Shown here: positions 47,197-55,455 of the stretch, piece after piece
How the letters are laid out: every line of letters starts with the position of its first letter
How positions within the stretch are numbered: position 1 is the first letter of the stretch
Source: Lachnospiraceae bacterium GAM79
GTDB lineage: Bacteria; Bacillota; Clostridia; Lachnospirales; Lachnospiraceae
DNA: 64,000 bases
Assembly (NCBI GenBank): GCA_020735665.1
Contig: CP085928.1
Span: 1,528,501-1,592,500 of the forward strand
Direction of reading: 5' to 3'
Translations under genes and position numbers: made by a program
Notes under the pieces: generated by a model
The model's input: the letters and a program-made list of their open reading frames with translations, nothing else
Database searches by the model: none
What the model was told of the DNA's origin: nothing

Positions 47197-47225
47197 CTTG
47201 CCCGAAGAATTACTCTTCGGGCAAG
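47197..47225. terminator. Hairpin between the small protein and ATPase genes
   Basis: CTTGCCCGAAGA, 5-nt loop, TCTTCGGGCAAG is a perfect 12-bp stem. The following sequence is only weakly T-rich on either strand. Confidence 0.6.
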
Positions 47226-47258
47226 ATACTGCTTTAAAACATACTGTTCTAAATTCTA

Positions 47259-47474
47259 TTAAGCATCTTTTCCTATCGAAAGGAATCCATTCTCATTTGC
47301 CTTAAGAAGGAATGCAAGACCAATATTCTTTCTGTTTTCACCTGTTGCCTTATAGATCTCGCCGGTCTCAACCAGAGATTTAGCAATCGAATTCAATACA
47401 TCCTTGAACTGCATCATCTCACGTTTATCCTTCGAACTAAGCTTGAAGATATACTGGTTCTTTGAACTGATCAA
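47259..47474 (-). CDS. Small hypothetical protein
   Basis: 71 codons from a TTG at 47474 with no clear ribosome binding site. The frame continues open upstream into the preceding gene without an ATG or GTG, so the start is uncertain. The sequence (FKDVLNSIAKSLVETGEIYKATGENRKNIGLAFLLKANENGF) looks like a real soluble helical protein. Unrecognised; it lies 22 bp after the Sel1 protein gene. Confidence 0.5.
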   Translation of the reverse strand: MISSKNQYIFKLSSKDKREMMQFKDVLNSIAKSLVETGEIYKATGENRKNIGLAFLLKANENGFLSIGKDA

Positions 47475-47496
47475 AAGAATACTGTATGTATGTATA

Positions 47497-49986
47497 TTAT
47501 CTATTATCCTTTGAACTTCTGATCGCCGAACCGATCATTCTGGAGTTCGCAATAATAACTTCTGCATTCTCATCCGGCAGATACTCTGATACGATCAGTT
47601 TATAGATCTTAAGATAATCCTGCTCTGCTGTCGCATTGACAGGCATCTCAGCTACCGCAAATTCAACAACAGAATCGGCAAGCTTGATAGTACCGCCTTC
47701 ATCATTGATCGTTGCTGAGCACTCTTTTGGAACGCACAGGCGGAAGAACTTATTCTCCACAATCTTCTGTCCCTTACCCGGTTCACGGATGATCAGATCC
47801 ACATAATGCATTTCCAGTTTGTTCATCGCTACGATAGCAGTCTCATCACCGGTCTCTGCAAGCTCGATCAGTGCATCATACAGACTCCAAATCTGCTGTG
47901 TCGTAAACGGAACCAGTTCAAACAGCTTCTCAATAGCCGGAACGTAACCCATACTTGCATTTTCAATATAGAGCTTGATAGCCTCTTCGTTATCGAGACC
48001 TTTTTCAACCTTGTAATTGATAACCTTGAATAAGTTTTCCTTATCCCAGTCATCAAAGTTCGCATTAAAGGCTTTCTCAAAATACTTGATGCTCTTAATC
48101 TCGCCCTTATAATTTTCCTGTTTCTCCTGAAGCTGATAGATACGTCCAAGTTCATATCCTGCTCTGGCACTTCCAAGTCCAAGTGCTTCCAGATATGCTT
48201 TTTCAATCTCGTACGGCGTTGCTATATAGAAAATCTGCTGCTGTTTCATCATCGCGATCTTAATTGCCGCGGATTCACTTCCTGCCTGAACCGCTCTTTC
48301 CCATTTCTCAACGGCCGTCTGAAGATCTTCACCCTTCAGTTCCTCCAGATCCTTAATATAGCCCTCTGCTTCCGGTATACCATTCGCTCTTGCCTTTTTA
48401 AAATATTCCAGAGCCTTTCTTCCGTCTCTCTTGGTACGGAGCAGACCATAGTAATAAATACGTCCCAGATAGAATGCAACTCTCTTGTGTCCCAATCTCT
48501 CTGCGTTCTCGTACCAATTCAATGCTTTCATGTAATCCTTCATCTGCTGATCGTAGACATTTCCGATCAGAAATGCAAGTTCAGGATCCTTGGTTGCTTC
48601 AAATAACTGCTTTGCATAACTGATCGTTTTTTCCAGATCACGATATGGACTGTCTTCATCATAATACAGTTCTACAAGCAGATAACTTGCCTTGATACTG
48701 CCAAACTTCAAAGCCTGCTTTGCAGCCTTCATTGCGCCTTCATAATCTTCCAGATAATAGCAGTAGATTGCTTCATTGTAATACTGCATATCTCTCCGGT
48801 TTGCACTTTCTTCACTGACCAGTGTCGGATCAATAAATGCAAATGAGTTTGCTACCTCGAAGATAATCTCCTCGTACTGTTCAATGATCTCCATCGTTGC
48901 ACATACGAAACGCATACATGCCAGTCGTCTTCCCTGATAGAACGCAAATGAAACAATACCCTTTTCCATATCCTTATGGTAGTATGTCGTGCAGATACCA
49001 TCTGCATACTCTGTAATATATGCTTTCAACTGTAAATCTTCGTCAAATGCATCATTACAATATCTCAGATAGTTTTCCAACGTCTTCTTAGAATCCTTTG
49101 GTATACTGTCGTAATAAACATAGATTGCAAAATCTTTATATGTAAGGCTTGGTGCGTAATATTCTTCGCCTGTTGACTCATTGATGGTCTTCACCCAGTC
49201 TTTCGGAAGCTTGTGAATATAACCTTCCACCTGATTATGTACATAGGAATACTGATACTGAAGTCTGGAGGCCTCAATCACCTTGTATCTCGGTTCTTTT
49301 CCCTTTTCTTTTCTTCTCTGGGAAATCTCTGTATACAGCTTATCTTTTTCTTCAAATTCCAGGCTGTCCTCATGTGTGCTCGCATATAGTACACGTTCAT
49401 ATGAAGCCTTTGCCTTTGCATCGCCTGCATCTGCAAGCTTCTTATACCACTGCATTGCCTTTTCCAGATCAGCAGGAACTACAAAATCACTCTTATTTCC
49501 ATATTCATCGATTCGGTTCAATCCGCTCTCATAAATAGAACCAAGGCTCATATATGCTGCCTTGATGCCATAATCGGTTGCGGCTATTTCAAAATACTTG
49601 ATTGCTTTTGAGAAATTCTGAATCTCCAGCATCATCTTGGCAAGTTTGTAAATAACATCTCCGTCACGGTTCTGATTTACATACTTCTCGTAGTATTTTG
49701 TAGATTTATTCATATCTACATTTGTCTTTGCATTACGATAAACACCCTTTTCATAAAATTCTGCCAGTGCAAGCAGGGCGTCATCCCCATATGATTTATA
49801 CTGGGTATCCATTATACCAATGTCTGAAACCTGCTCCAGTATTTTAACCGATTCTTCCGAATCTCCGTTATCCATAAGGTTCATCGCCTTATTATACTGT
49901 AACTCTACGTTATTGACCGGTGCTTTCTTTTTAGAAAATCTGGATACGAAAGGTATTTTCTTAAAAATCCCATCAAAAAATCCCAT
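47497..49986 (-). CDS. Large Sel1/TPR-repeat protein
   Basis: 829 residues from ATG 49986 behind GGAGG. The N-terminus has a short amphipathic GFFDGIFKKIPFVSRF. Sel1-like helical repeats occur at about 30-210 (for example LEKAMQWYKKLADAGDAKAKASY) and again at about 415-690 (YMKALNWYENAERLGHKRVAFYLGRIYYYG). Between them, about 240-400, lies a beta-rich domain, and a similar short beta domain follows at 745-829. Sel1 proteins are scaffolds. No catalytic motif. Function unknown. Confidence 0.78.
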   Translation of the reverse strand: MGFFDGIFKKIPFVSRFSKKKAPVNNVELQYNKAMNLMDNGDSEESVKILEQVSDIGIMDTQYKSYGDDALLALAEFYEKGVYRNAKTNVDMNKSTKYYEKYVNQNRDGDVIYKLAKMMLEIQNFSKAIKYFEIAATDYGIKAAYMSLGSIYESGLNRIDEYGNKSDFVVPADLEKAMQWYKKLADAGDAKAKASYERVLYASTHEDSLEFEEKDKLYTEISQRRKEKGKEPRYKVIEASRLQYQYSYVHNQVEGYIHKLPKDWVKTINESTGEEYYAPSLTYKDFAIYVYYDSIPKDSKKTLENYLRYCNDAFDEDLQLKAYITEYADGICTTYYHKDMEKGIVSFAFYQGRRLACMRFVCATMEIIEQYEEIIFEVANSFAFIDPTLVSEESANRRDMQYYNEAIYCYYLEDYEGAMKAAKQALKFGSIKASYLLVELYYDEDSPYRDLEKTISYAKQLFEATKDPELAFLIGNVYDQQMKDYMKALNWYENAERLGHKRVAFYLGRIYYYGLLRTKRDGRKALEYFKKARANGIPEAEGYIKDLEELKGEDLQTAVEKWERAVQAGSESAAIKIAMMKQQQIFYIATPYEIEKAYLEALGLGSARAGYELGRIYQLQEKQENYKGEIKSIKYFEKAFNANFDDWDKENLFKVINYKVEKGLDNEEAIKLYIENASMGYVPAIEKLFELVPFTTQQIWSLYDALIELAETGDETAIVAMNKLEMHYVDLIIREPGKGQKIVENKFFRLCVPKECSATINDEGGTIKLADSVVEFAVAEMPVNATAEQDYLKIYKLIVSEYLPDENAEVIIANSRMIGSAIRSSKDNR

Positions 49987-50083
49987 ATCTACTTCCTCCG
50001 ATGACACATGTCCATTAATAAATTGATTTTATCACATTCAAACAAAGCGTGCAATAAAAACACCAATTAATTGCCGGAAGAAT

Positions 50084-50314
50084 TTATGCATTTGCTGTCA
50101 GGTAATCCGCGATCTCATTTACTGCAGCTTCCGCATCTTTGCCATCTGCGATAATTGTGATCTCCTGCCCTTCTGTAAATCCCATGCTCATCATTCCCAT
50201 AATGCTCTTTGCATTGATCTTCTTGTCATCCGATACCAGATGGATCTGACTCTCATACTGGCTTGCAATCTGTACAAGAACTGCTACCGGTCTTTCTTCG
50301 GTTCCTTCGGTCAT
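50084..50314 (-). CDS. Crh-like HPr-fold protein without the phospho-histidine
   Basis: 76 residues from the ATG at 50314. ERPVAVLVQIASQYESQI aligns with HPr's HARPAxxLVQxAS, but His15 is replaced by Glu, so it cannot pass phosphate in the PTS. The Ser46 region is intact (KSIMGMMSMG). B. subtilis Crh, which has Gln at that site, is encoded just after whiA, as here. Its Ser-phosphate form would partner CcpA in catabolite control, made by HprK (54317-55267). HPr normally starts with one more strand. A better start, ATG 50340 with AGGAGG, is one base out of frame; see findings. Confidence 0.85.
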   Translation of the reverse strand: MTEGTEERPVAVLVQIASQYESQIHLVSDDKKINAKSIMGMMSMGFTEGQEITIIADGKDAEAAVNEIADYLTANA

Positions 50315-50349
50315 AGCTACCTTAACTGTTTTTCTAACATTTTTTCCTC

Positions 50350-51321
50350 CTACACATACGACTTTTGTCTTAGGTCATCTGCTATTTCACTTATTTTTCT
50401 TAATCTATGATTGACTCCCGATTTTCCAATGGGGGGATTCATCATCTCACCTAATTCTTTCAGGGATGCATCCGGTTCTTCCAGACGAAGTTCCGCCAGT
50501 TCTCTCAGATTATCCGGGAGATATGTGATACCTCTTGTCTCTATCACATAATTTATATCCTGAATCTGACGGACCGCAGCACTGACTGTTTTGTTCAGAT
50601 TCGCGGCTTCACAGTTTACCCTGCGATTAACATTATTACTGATATCCTTCAATATTCTCACATTCTCCATATTCATCAGAGAAATGTGAGCGCCCATGAT
50701 ATTTAACACATCAACGATCATGGTTCCATCTTTTATATAACAGACACTGTATTTTTTTCTGGCAATAATACGACTCTCGATATCAAGCTCCGCCATAATC
50801 TTCTCAATCATTCCCGCCCGGTCTTCATTATCACAGACAATCTCCAGATGATATCCTTTTTTAGGATCACTGACGGACCCCGATGTCATAAATACACCTT
50901 TGATAAATGCCCGCTTACAGCACTGTTGCTGTACTACCATTCGATTCACTGTCATATCCTGACAGCTTACTTTTGTCACACCCTTCTGTGAAATCCTAAA
51001 ATCCGGGGAAAGCTTCAAAGTCTGCAGCATCCGTTCGATCTCGTCCGGCCGATCCAGTACCATTCGATAGATTCGGCTGTTACTACCTGTTCTTTTCACC
51101 GAACATTCCATACGGATGTCAAACAACACCTTTATCAGTGATGCCATTGTCTTTGCTATAATACTTCGTTCTGTTGTTATACATAATTTAAAGAGTGAAC
51201 CATTTCTGTACCACACATCTGCCACCATGGACATCATTCCTGAAAGTTCCGCTATTCTGCAATGTCTTGCGTTGCTGATATTCTTGGCAAGCTCTGCTTT
51301 TACTTCCGAGGAAAAGGACAT
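50350..51321 (-). CDS. whiA: WhiA-type DNA-binding protein
   Basis: About 323 residues; ATG 51321 with AAGGAG eight bases upstream (the open frame begins at a GTG overlapping that site). SFSSEVKAELAKN and the LAGLIDADG-like N-terminal fold (FIKGVFMTSGSVSDPKKGYHLEI), then a C-terminal helix-turn-helix (SLKELGEMMNPPIGKSGVNHRLRKI). WhiA binds DNA and affects division and growth in Gram-positives. It follows rapZ by 16 bp. Confidence 0.94.
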   Translation of the reverse strand: MSFSSEVKAELAKNISNARHCRIAELSGMMSMVADVWYRNGSLFKLCITTERSIIAKTMASLIKVLFDIRMECSVKRTGSNSRIYRMVLDRPDEIERMLQTLKLSPDFRISQKGVTKVSCQDMTVNRMVVQQQCCKRAFIKGVFMTSGSVSDPKKGYHLEIVCDNEDRAGMIEKIMAELDIESRIIARKKYSVCYIKDGTMIVDVLNIMGAHISLMNMENVRILKDISNNVNRRVNCEAANLNKTVSAAVRQIQDINYVIETRGITYLPDNLRELAELRLEEPDASLKELGEMMNPPIGKSGVNHRLRKISEIADDLRQKSYV

Positions 51322-51337
51322 ATGCCTCACTCCTTTT

Positions 51338-52216
51338 CTATAATTTCTTTACAACTGCATCTTTTCCGATATCACGGTGATATATTCTCACAGTGTATGT
51401 GGATTTCTGCAGGCGATTATATACTTCATTCGCAATCGTTACGGAACGATGTTTGCCACCGGTGCATCCGATCGAGATAACAAGCTGATTTTTTCCCTCT
51501 TTAATATAATTGGGAATCAGAAATTGCACCAGATCAATGAATTTGTCCAGAAATTCCGGTCCTTCCTCACAGTTCATGACATAATCCTGAATCACTTTAT
51601 CATTTCCGGTAAGCGGACGTAGCTCTTCATCATAATAAGGATTCGGCAGGAATCTCACATCCTGCACAATATCGGAGTCTCTCGGGATTCCGTATTTGAA
51701 TCCAAATGACATGATGGTAATGATAAAATTCCCATATTCCATATTCTGGACAAATATTTTATCCAGTTCAGATTTAAATTCCCTTACCAGAAGATTCGTT
51801 GTATCTATAATATAATCCGCTTCATCCTTGATAAAGCTGATCAATTCTCTTTCTTTTTTTATACCATCTATAATTCTTCCATTCTTAGCAGATAACGGAT
51901 GATTTCTTCTTGTTTCTTTAAATCGTTTTACCAGTTTCTCATCTGAGCACTCCATAAAGAGGATCTCATACTGATACCCATTTTCTTTCATATCATTCAG
52001 ACAGGCATTCAACTGGCTTAACGCTCTTCCGCTTCGAATGTCCACACTGATCGCCACATTATCTACCTGAATCTGTTCATCGTATGCAATTTCCGCAAAA
52101 CGTTTGATAAGCTGGATTGGAAGATTATCTACGCAGAAATATCCTGCATCTTCCAGCGTTTTCATCGCTGTTGTTTTTCCTGCACCGCTCATTCCTGTTA
52201 CAATTACAAATCTCAT
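51338..52216 (-). CDS. rapZ: RapZ/YvcJ family nucleotide-binding protein
   Basis: 292 residues. VTGMSGAGKTTAMKTLEDAGYFCVDNLP is the Walker A region and ISIGCTGGKHRSVTIANEVY the conserved C-terminal motif. In E. coli RapZ controls the glmZ RNA; in Bacillus YvcJ is linked to competence. It starts one base after murB's stop codon. The usual partner yvcK, which often sits between rapZ and whiA, is absent here. Confidence 0.95.
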   Translation of the reverse strand: MRFVIVTGMSGAGKTTAMKTLEDAGYFCVDNLPIQLIKRFAEIAYDEQIQVDNVAISVDIRSGRALSQLNACLNDMKENGYQYEILFMECSDEKLVKRFKETRRNHPLSAKNGRIIDGIKKERELISFIKDEADYIIDTTNLLVREFKSELDKIFVQNMEYGNFIITIMSFGFKYGIPRDSDIVQDVRFLPNPYYDEELRPLTGNDKVIQDYVMNCEEGPEFLDKFIDLVQFLIPNYIKEGKNQLVISIGCTGGKHRSVTIANEVYNRLQKSTYTVRIYHRDIGKDAVVKKL

Positions 52217-52217
52217 C

Positions 52218-53126
52218 CTAGAATGCCCCCAGTGTCTTTATCTCAAGCTCCAGATCCACACCGGAGCTGTCTTTTACCATTTTCTTTACATCGTTTACCA
52301 ACTGCATGACATCAGCCGCTGTTGCGCCGCCTTTGTTCACCACAAAACCACAATGTTTCTCTGATACCTGGGCTCCTCCTACAGTATAACCGCGAAGTCC
52401 TGCATCCATGATCAGTTTCCCTGCAAAATATCCCTCCGGTCTCTTAAAGGTCGAACCTGCCGACGGATATTCAAGTGGCTGCTTTGAAATTCTGGATTCT
52501 GCCAGTCGCTTCATCTCTGCATCTATCTGAGCTGCATCTCCTGTCTGAAGCTCAAATTCAGCTTCCAATACGACCAGACCATCCTTCTCAGCCTTACTGT
52601 GGCGATAACCAAATTCCATATCCGAACCTGAAATATCATAAATCTGTCCGTTTTGATCCAGCACTTTTACGGATGAAATAATATGCTTCATCTCTCCTCC
52701 ATATGCTCCGGCATTCATATAAACAGCACCTCCAACACTTCCCGGTATTCCTGATGCGAATTCCATTCCGGTCAGTTCATGCTGTTTTGCCGTTACTGCT
52801 GCTTTGATCAGGGATGCACCGGCCTGTGCAGTGATCCTTGTTCCATCTACCATGATTTTAGACATTCCATCTGCTATATGAATGATCATTCCACGATAGC
52901 CGTTATCTGATACCAGTAAGTTACTTCCATTTCCCATAATAAAAAATGGAACGTTTTCTTCTTTACACAGATCTACAAGCTCTGCGATCTGTTCCGGTTT
53001 TTCCGGTTCTGCCATAAAATCTGCTTCCCCGCCTATCCGAAAAGTTGTATATCGGTTCAAAGGCTCTTTTGTTTTTATTCTGTTTTCTCCTGTGATCGCT
53101 GCTGCTCTCTCATAAAACGATGCCAT
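52218..53126 (-). CDS. murB: UDP-N-acetylenolpyruvoylglucosamine reductase
   Basis: 302 residues. NRYTTFRIGGEADFMAEP, GNGSNLLVSDNGYRGMIIH and GSVGGAVYMNAGAYGGEM are the FAD-binding motifs; YPSAGSTFKRPEGYFAGKLI carries the catalytic Ser. It reduces enolpyruvyl-UDP-GlcNAc to UDP-MurNAc. First gene of murB-rapZ-whiA; a 245-bp gap upstream probably holds its promoter, though no strong box is clear. Confidence 0.96.
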   Translation of the reverse strand: MASFYERAAAITGENRIKTKEPLNRYTTFRIGGEADFMAEPEKPEQIAELVDLCKEENVPFFIMGNGSNLLVSDNGYRGMIIHIADGMSKIMVDGTRITAQAGASLIKAAVTAKQHELTGMEFASGIPGSVGGAVYMNAGAYGGEMKHIISSVKVLDQNGQIYDISGSDMEFGYRHSKAEKDGLVVLEAEFELQTGDAAQIDAEMKRLAESRISKQPLEYPSAGSTFKRPEGYFAGKLIMDAGLRGYTVGGAQVSEKHCGFVVNKGGATAADVMQLVNDVKKMVKDSSGVDLELEIKTLGAF

Positions 53127-53371
53127 ACAACTACAAACTCCTGACCTGTTTTCTATTCCGAACTCTCAAGAATCTTTCAAACCTGATAGACAAAACAAAG
53201 CCCTTAATATAAGATTTTGCATGCTGTTCCGGTTGATTTCTCAAAATCTCGAACGCTACCACACAATATCATACATTAAAGGCTTTTAGAATTCAATATT
53301 AAAAATGTATAGAAATTTCAGGGTGTTTCAATCCAATTTATGTAATTTACACATAGTTTACTTAATACATT

Positions 53372-54313
53372 TTACTGGTTCAGTATACTGCATGCGCCAC
53401 CATACATACCTGCATCATTACCAAGTGTAGCAAGTGCGAACTTGGTCTGTCTGCATGCATGGAAAGCATACTGTGCAAAATATTTAGCGGTTGTATTGAT
53501 AAGTATATCTCCTGCTCTGGATACACCGCCACCGATCACGAAGATCTCAGGATCTACTACACAGGCAATCTGTGCAAGTGCTTTTCCAAGAACCTTTCCA
53601 TGGTTCTCTACCAGTGTTGCCGCAACTTCATCACCTTCTTTTGCTGCGTCAAATATCTCTTTCGCTGAGATATACTGAATCTGACGAAGCTTGGATGGCT
53701 TGTCTGTTGTATTTAAAATGATCTTTGCCATACGAACGATACCGGTTGCTGATGTGTACTGCTCAAGACAGCCCTTGTTGCCGCATCCGCAGACTTCTGT
53801 CTCGTCATCATTTACACAGATATGTCCAATCTCCCCGCCTGCACCGTTGGTTCCTGCGAGCATCTTTCCATTTAAAATAATACCACCGCCGACACCGGTT
53901 CCGAGTGTTACCATGACGATATCCTTGTGGCCTTTTCCGCCACCCTGCCACATCTCGCCGAGGGCTGCCATGTTCGCATCATTTCCGGCTTTCACAGGAA
54001 GGTCTAATAATTTACTGAGTTCTTCTTCTACATTGAAGATTCCCCATCCAAGATTTACACATTTGATAACAGTTCCATCTGCCTTTACAGGACCCGGAAC
54101 ACCCATTCCAACACCTGCCACATCAGACTTCTCGATCTTCTTCTCTGCCAGTTTATCTTCAACAGATGCTGCGATATCGTTTAAAATATACTTTCCACCT
54201 TCATCTGTTCTTGTTGTGATCTCCCATTTCTCAACCATCTCGCCCTGTATTGTAAACAGACCGATCTTTACAGTTGTTCCTCCGATGTCTACTCCAAATA
54301 CATAGTTTGCCAT
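53372..54313 (-). CDS. glcK: ROK-family glucokinase
   Basis: 313 residues. GVDIGGTTVKIGLFT is the phosphate loop; VTLGTGVGGGIILNGKM and GEIGHICVND have the catalytic region; CGCGNKGCLEQYTSATG is the ROK zinc motif. It makes glucose-6-phosphate, the signal behind HprK activity, and starts 3 bp after hprK stops, so the two are one operon. Confidence 0.93.
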   Translation of the reverse strand: MANYVFGVDIGGTTVKIGLFTIQGEMVEKWEITTRTDEGGKYILNDIAASVEDKLAEKKIEKSDVAGVGMGVPGPVKADGTVIKCVNLGWGIFNVEEELSKLLDLPVKAGNDANMAALGEMWQGGGKGHKDIVMVTLGTGVGGGIILNGKMLAGTNGAGGEIGHICVNDDETEVCGCGNKGCLEQYTSATGIVRMAKIILNTTDKPSKLRQIQYISAKEIFDAAKEGDEVAATLVENHGKVLGKALAQIACVVDPEIFVIGGGVSRAGDILINTTAKYFAQYAFHACRQTKFALATLGNDAGMYGGACSILNQ

Positions 54314-54316
54314 TTT

Positions 54317-55267
54317 CTACTGCTCCTCCTTATTTGCATTGCCCTTCATGATATTCTGCGTCACTCTGTTATATAATTCCTGTGCTGCATTATATCCCAT
54401 CTTCTTCTGTCTGTGGTTAACCGCGGCAGATTCAACAATAATCGCGATATTTCTACCCGGACGGATCGGGATGTTATGACTTACGACTTTATTTCCAAGG
54501 AATTCCGTATACTGGTCTTCCAGACCCAAACGGTCATACTCCGTATCCTTGCTCCACTCTTCCAGATTGATAACCAGATCGATATTCTGATCCAGCTTTA
54601 CACATTCTACACCAAACAGGGATTTTACGTCAATGATTCCGATACCACGAAGCTCGATAAAGTGTCTGGTGATATCCGGTGCACGTCCAACCAGAGTAGC
54701 ATCACTGACCTTCTTGATCTCTACCACATCATCCGCAACCAGACGGTGCCCTCTCTTGATCAGTTCCAGAGCAGCCTCTGATTTACCGATGCCACTCTCG
54801 CCCATGATCAGAACACCTTCGCCGTATACATCGACCAGTACGGCATGTACGGATATTCTTGGTGCCAATTCTACATGGAGCCAACGGTCTACCTCATGTA
54901 CAAATGCAGATGTAACTGCACTGGATGTAAGGACAGGCACTCCATGCTTCTTTCCTGCTTCTATAATAAATTCATACGGTTCGAGATCCCGGCAGAATAT
55001 CAGACATGGCGGTTTATACGAAAAAAATTCATTTATGATCTTGATATTTTCTTCCTCTGTATGTATTGCTGCGATATAGGCATGTTCTACATTTCCGCAT
55101 ATCTGGATACGTCCTGCATCGAAATGTTCAAAGAATCCTCCAAACTGTACCGCCGGGCGGTTCATACCCGGATCCTGGATCAGCACCTTATCGGTATCGA
55201 TCTCCGGTGTATAATTCTTCAGATTCATTTTCTCTATGAGTTTGGATACTGTTATACTGTAAACCAT
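54317..55267 (-). CDS. hprK: HPr kinase/phosphorylase
   Basis: 316 residues. GESGIGKSEAALELIKRGHRLVADDVVEI is the Walker A with the following conserved Asp pair; LRGIGIIDVKSLFG is the HprK signature. N-terminal half is the HprK substrate-binding fold. It phosphorylates Ser46 of HPr and Crh when glycolytic intermediates are high and reverses it otherwise. AGGAGGAG precedes the ATG and a consensus promoter lies at 55305-55333. Confidence 0.96.
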   Translation of the reverse strand: MVYSITVSKLIEKMNLKNYTPEIDTDKVLIQDPGMNRPAVQFGGFFEHFDAGRIQICGNVEHAYIAAIHTEEENIKIINEFFSYKPPCLIFCRDLEPYEFIIEAGKKHGVPVLTSSAVTSAFVHEVDRWLHVELAPRISVHAVLVDVYGEGVLIMGESGIGKSEAALELIKRGHRLVADDVVEIKKVSDATLVGRAPDITRHFIELRGIGIIDVKSLFGVECVKLDQNIDLVINLEEWSKDTEYDRLGLEDQYTEFLGNKVVSHNIPIRPGRNIAIIVESAAVNHRQKKMGYNAAQELYNRVTQNIMKGNANKEEQ

Positions 55268-55304
55268 CTTCTCCTCCTGTTTTCCCTAGTTTCAGTTCTT
55301 GTTT

Positions 55305-55333
55305 CATTATATTCTACAACCTATTTATCGTCA
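55305..55333 (-). promoter_or_regulatory. Sigma-A promoter of hprK-glcK
   Basis: TTGACG (55328-55333), 17-bp spacer, TATAAT (55305-55310) on the minus strand, about 38 bp before the hprK start. Confidence 0.82.
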
Positions 55334-55455
55334 ATTCATCAATTCATTTTTTCAGGAAAAAAGCCACCTGTTTTCTGTATCTTGTGTTATACTGATTTTT
55401 ATGTGTGAACCTGTTATTTTTAGAATAAACAGCGGAAAGGAAATTAATTCAAAGT

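Noticed and set aside
47259-47474. The 71-codon frame as a frameshifted end of the Sel1 protein
   Set aside because: The Sel1 gene has its own stop and the small protein does not continue its repeats, so I kept it as a separate but uncertain gene.
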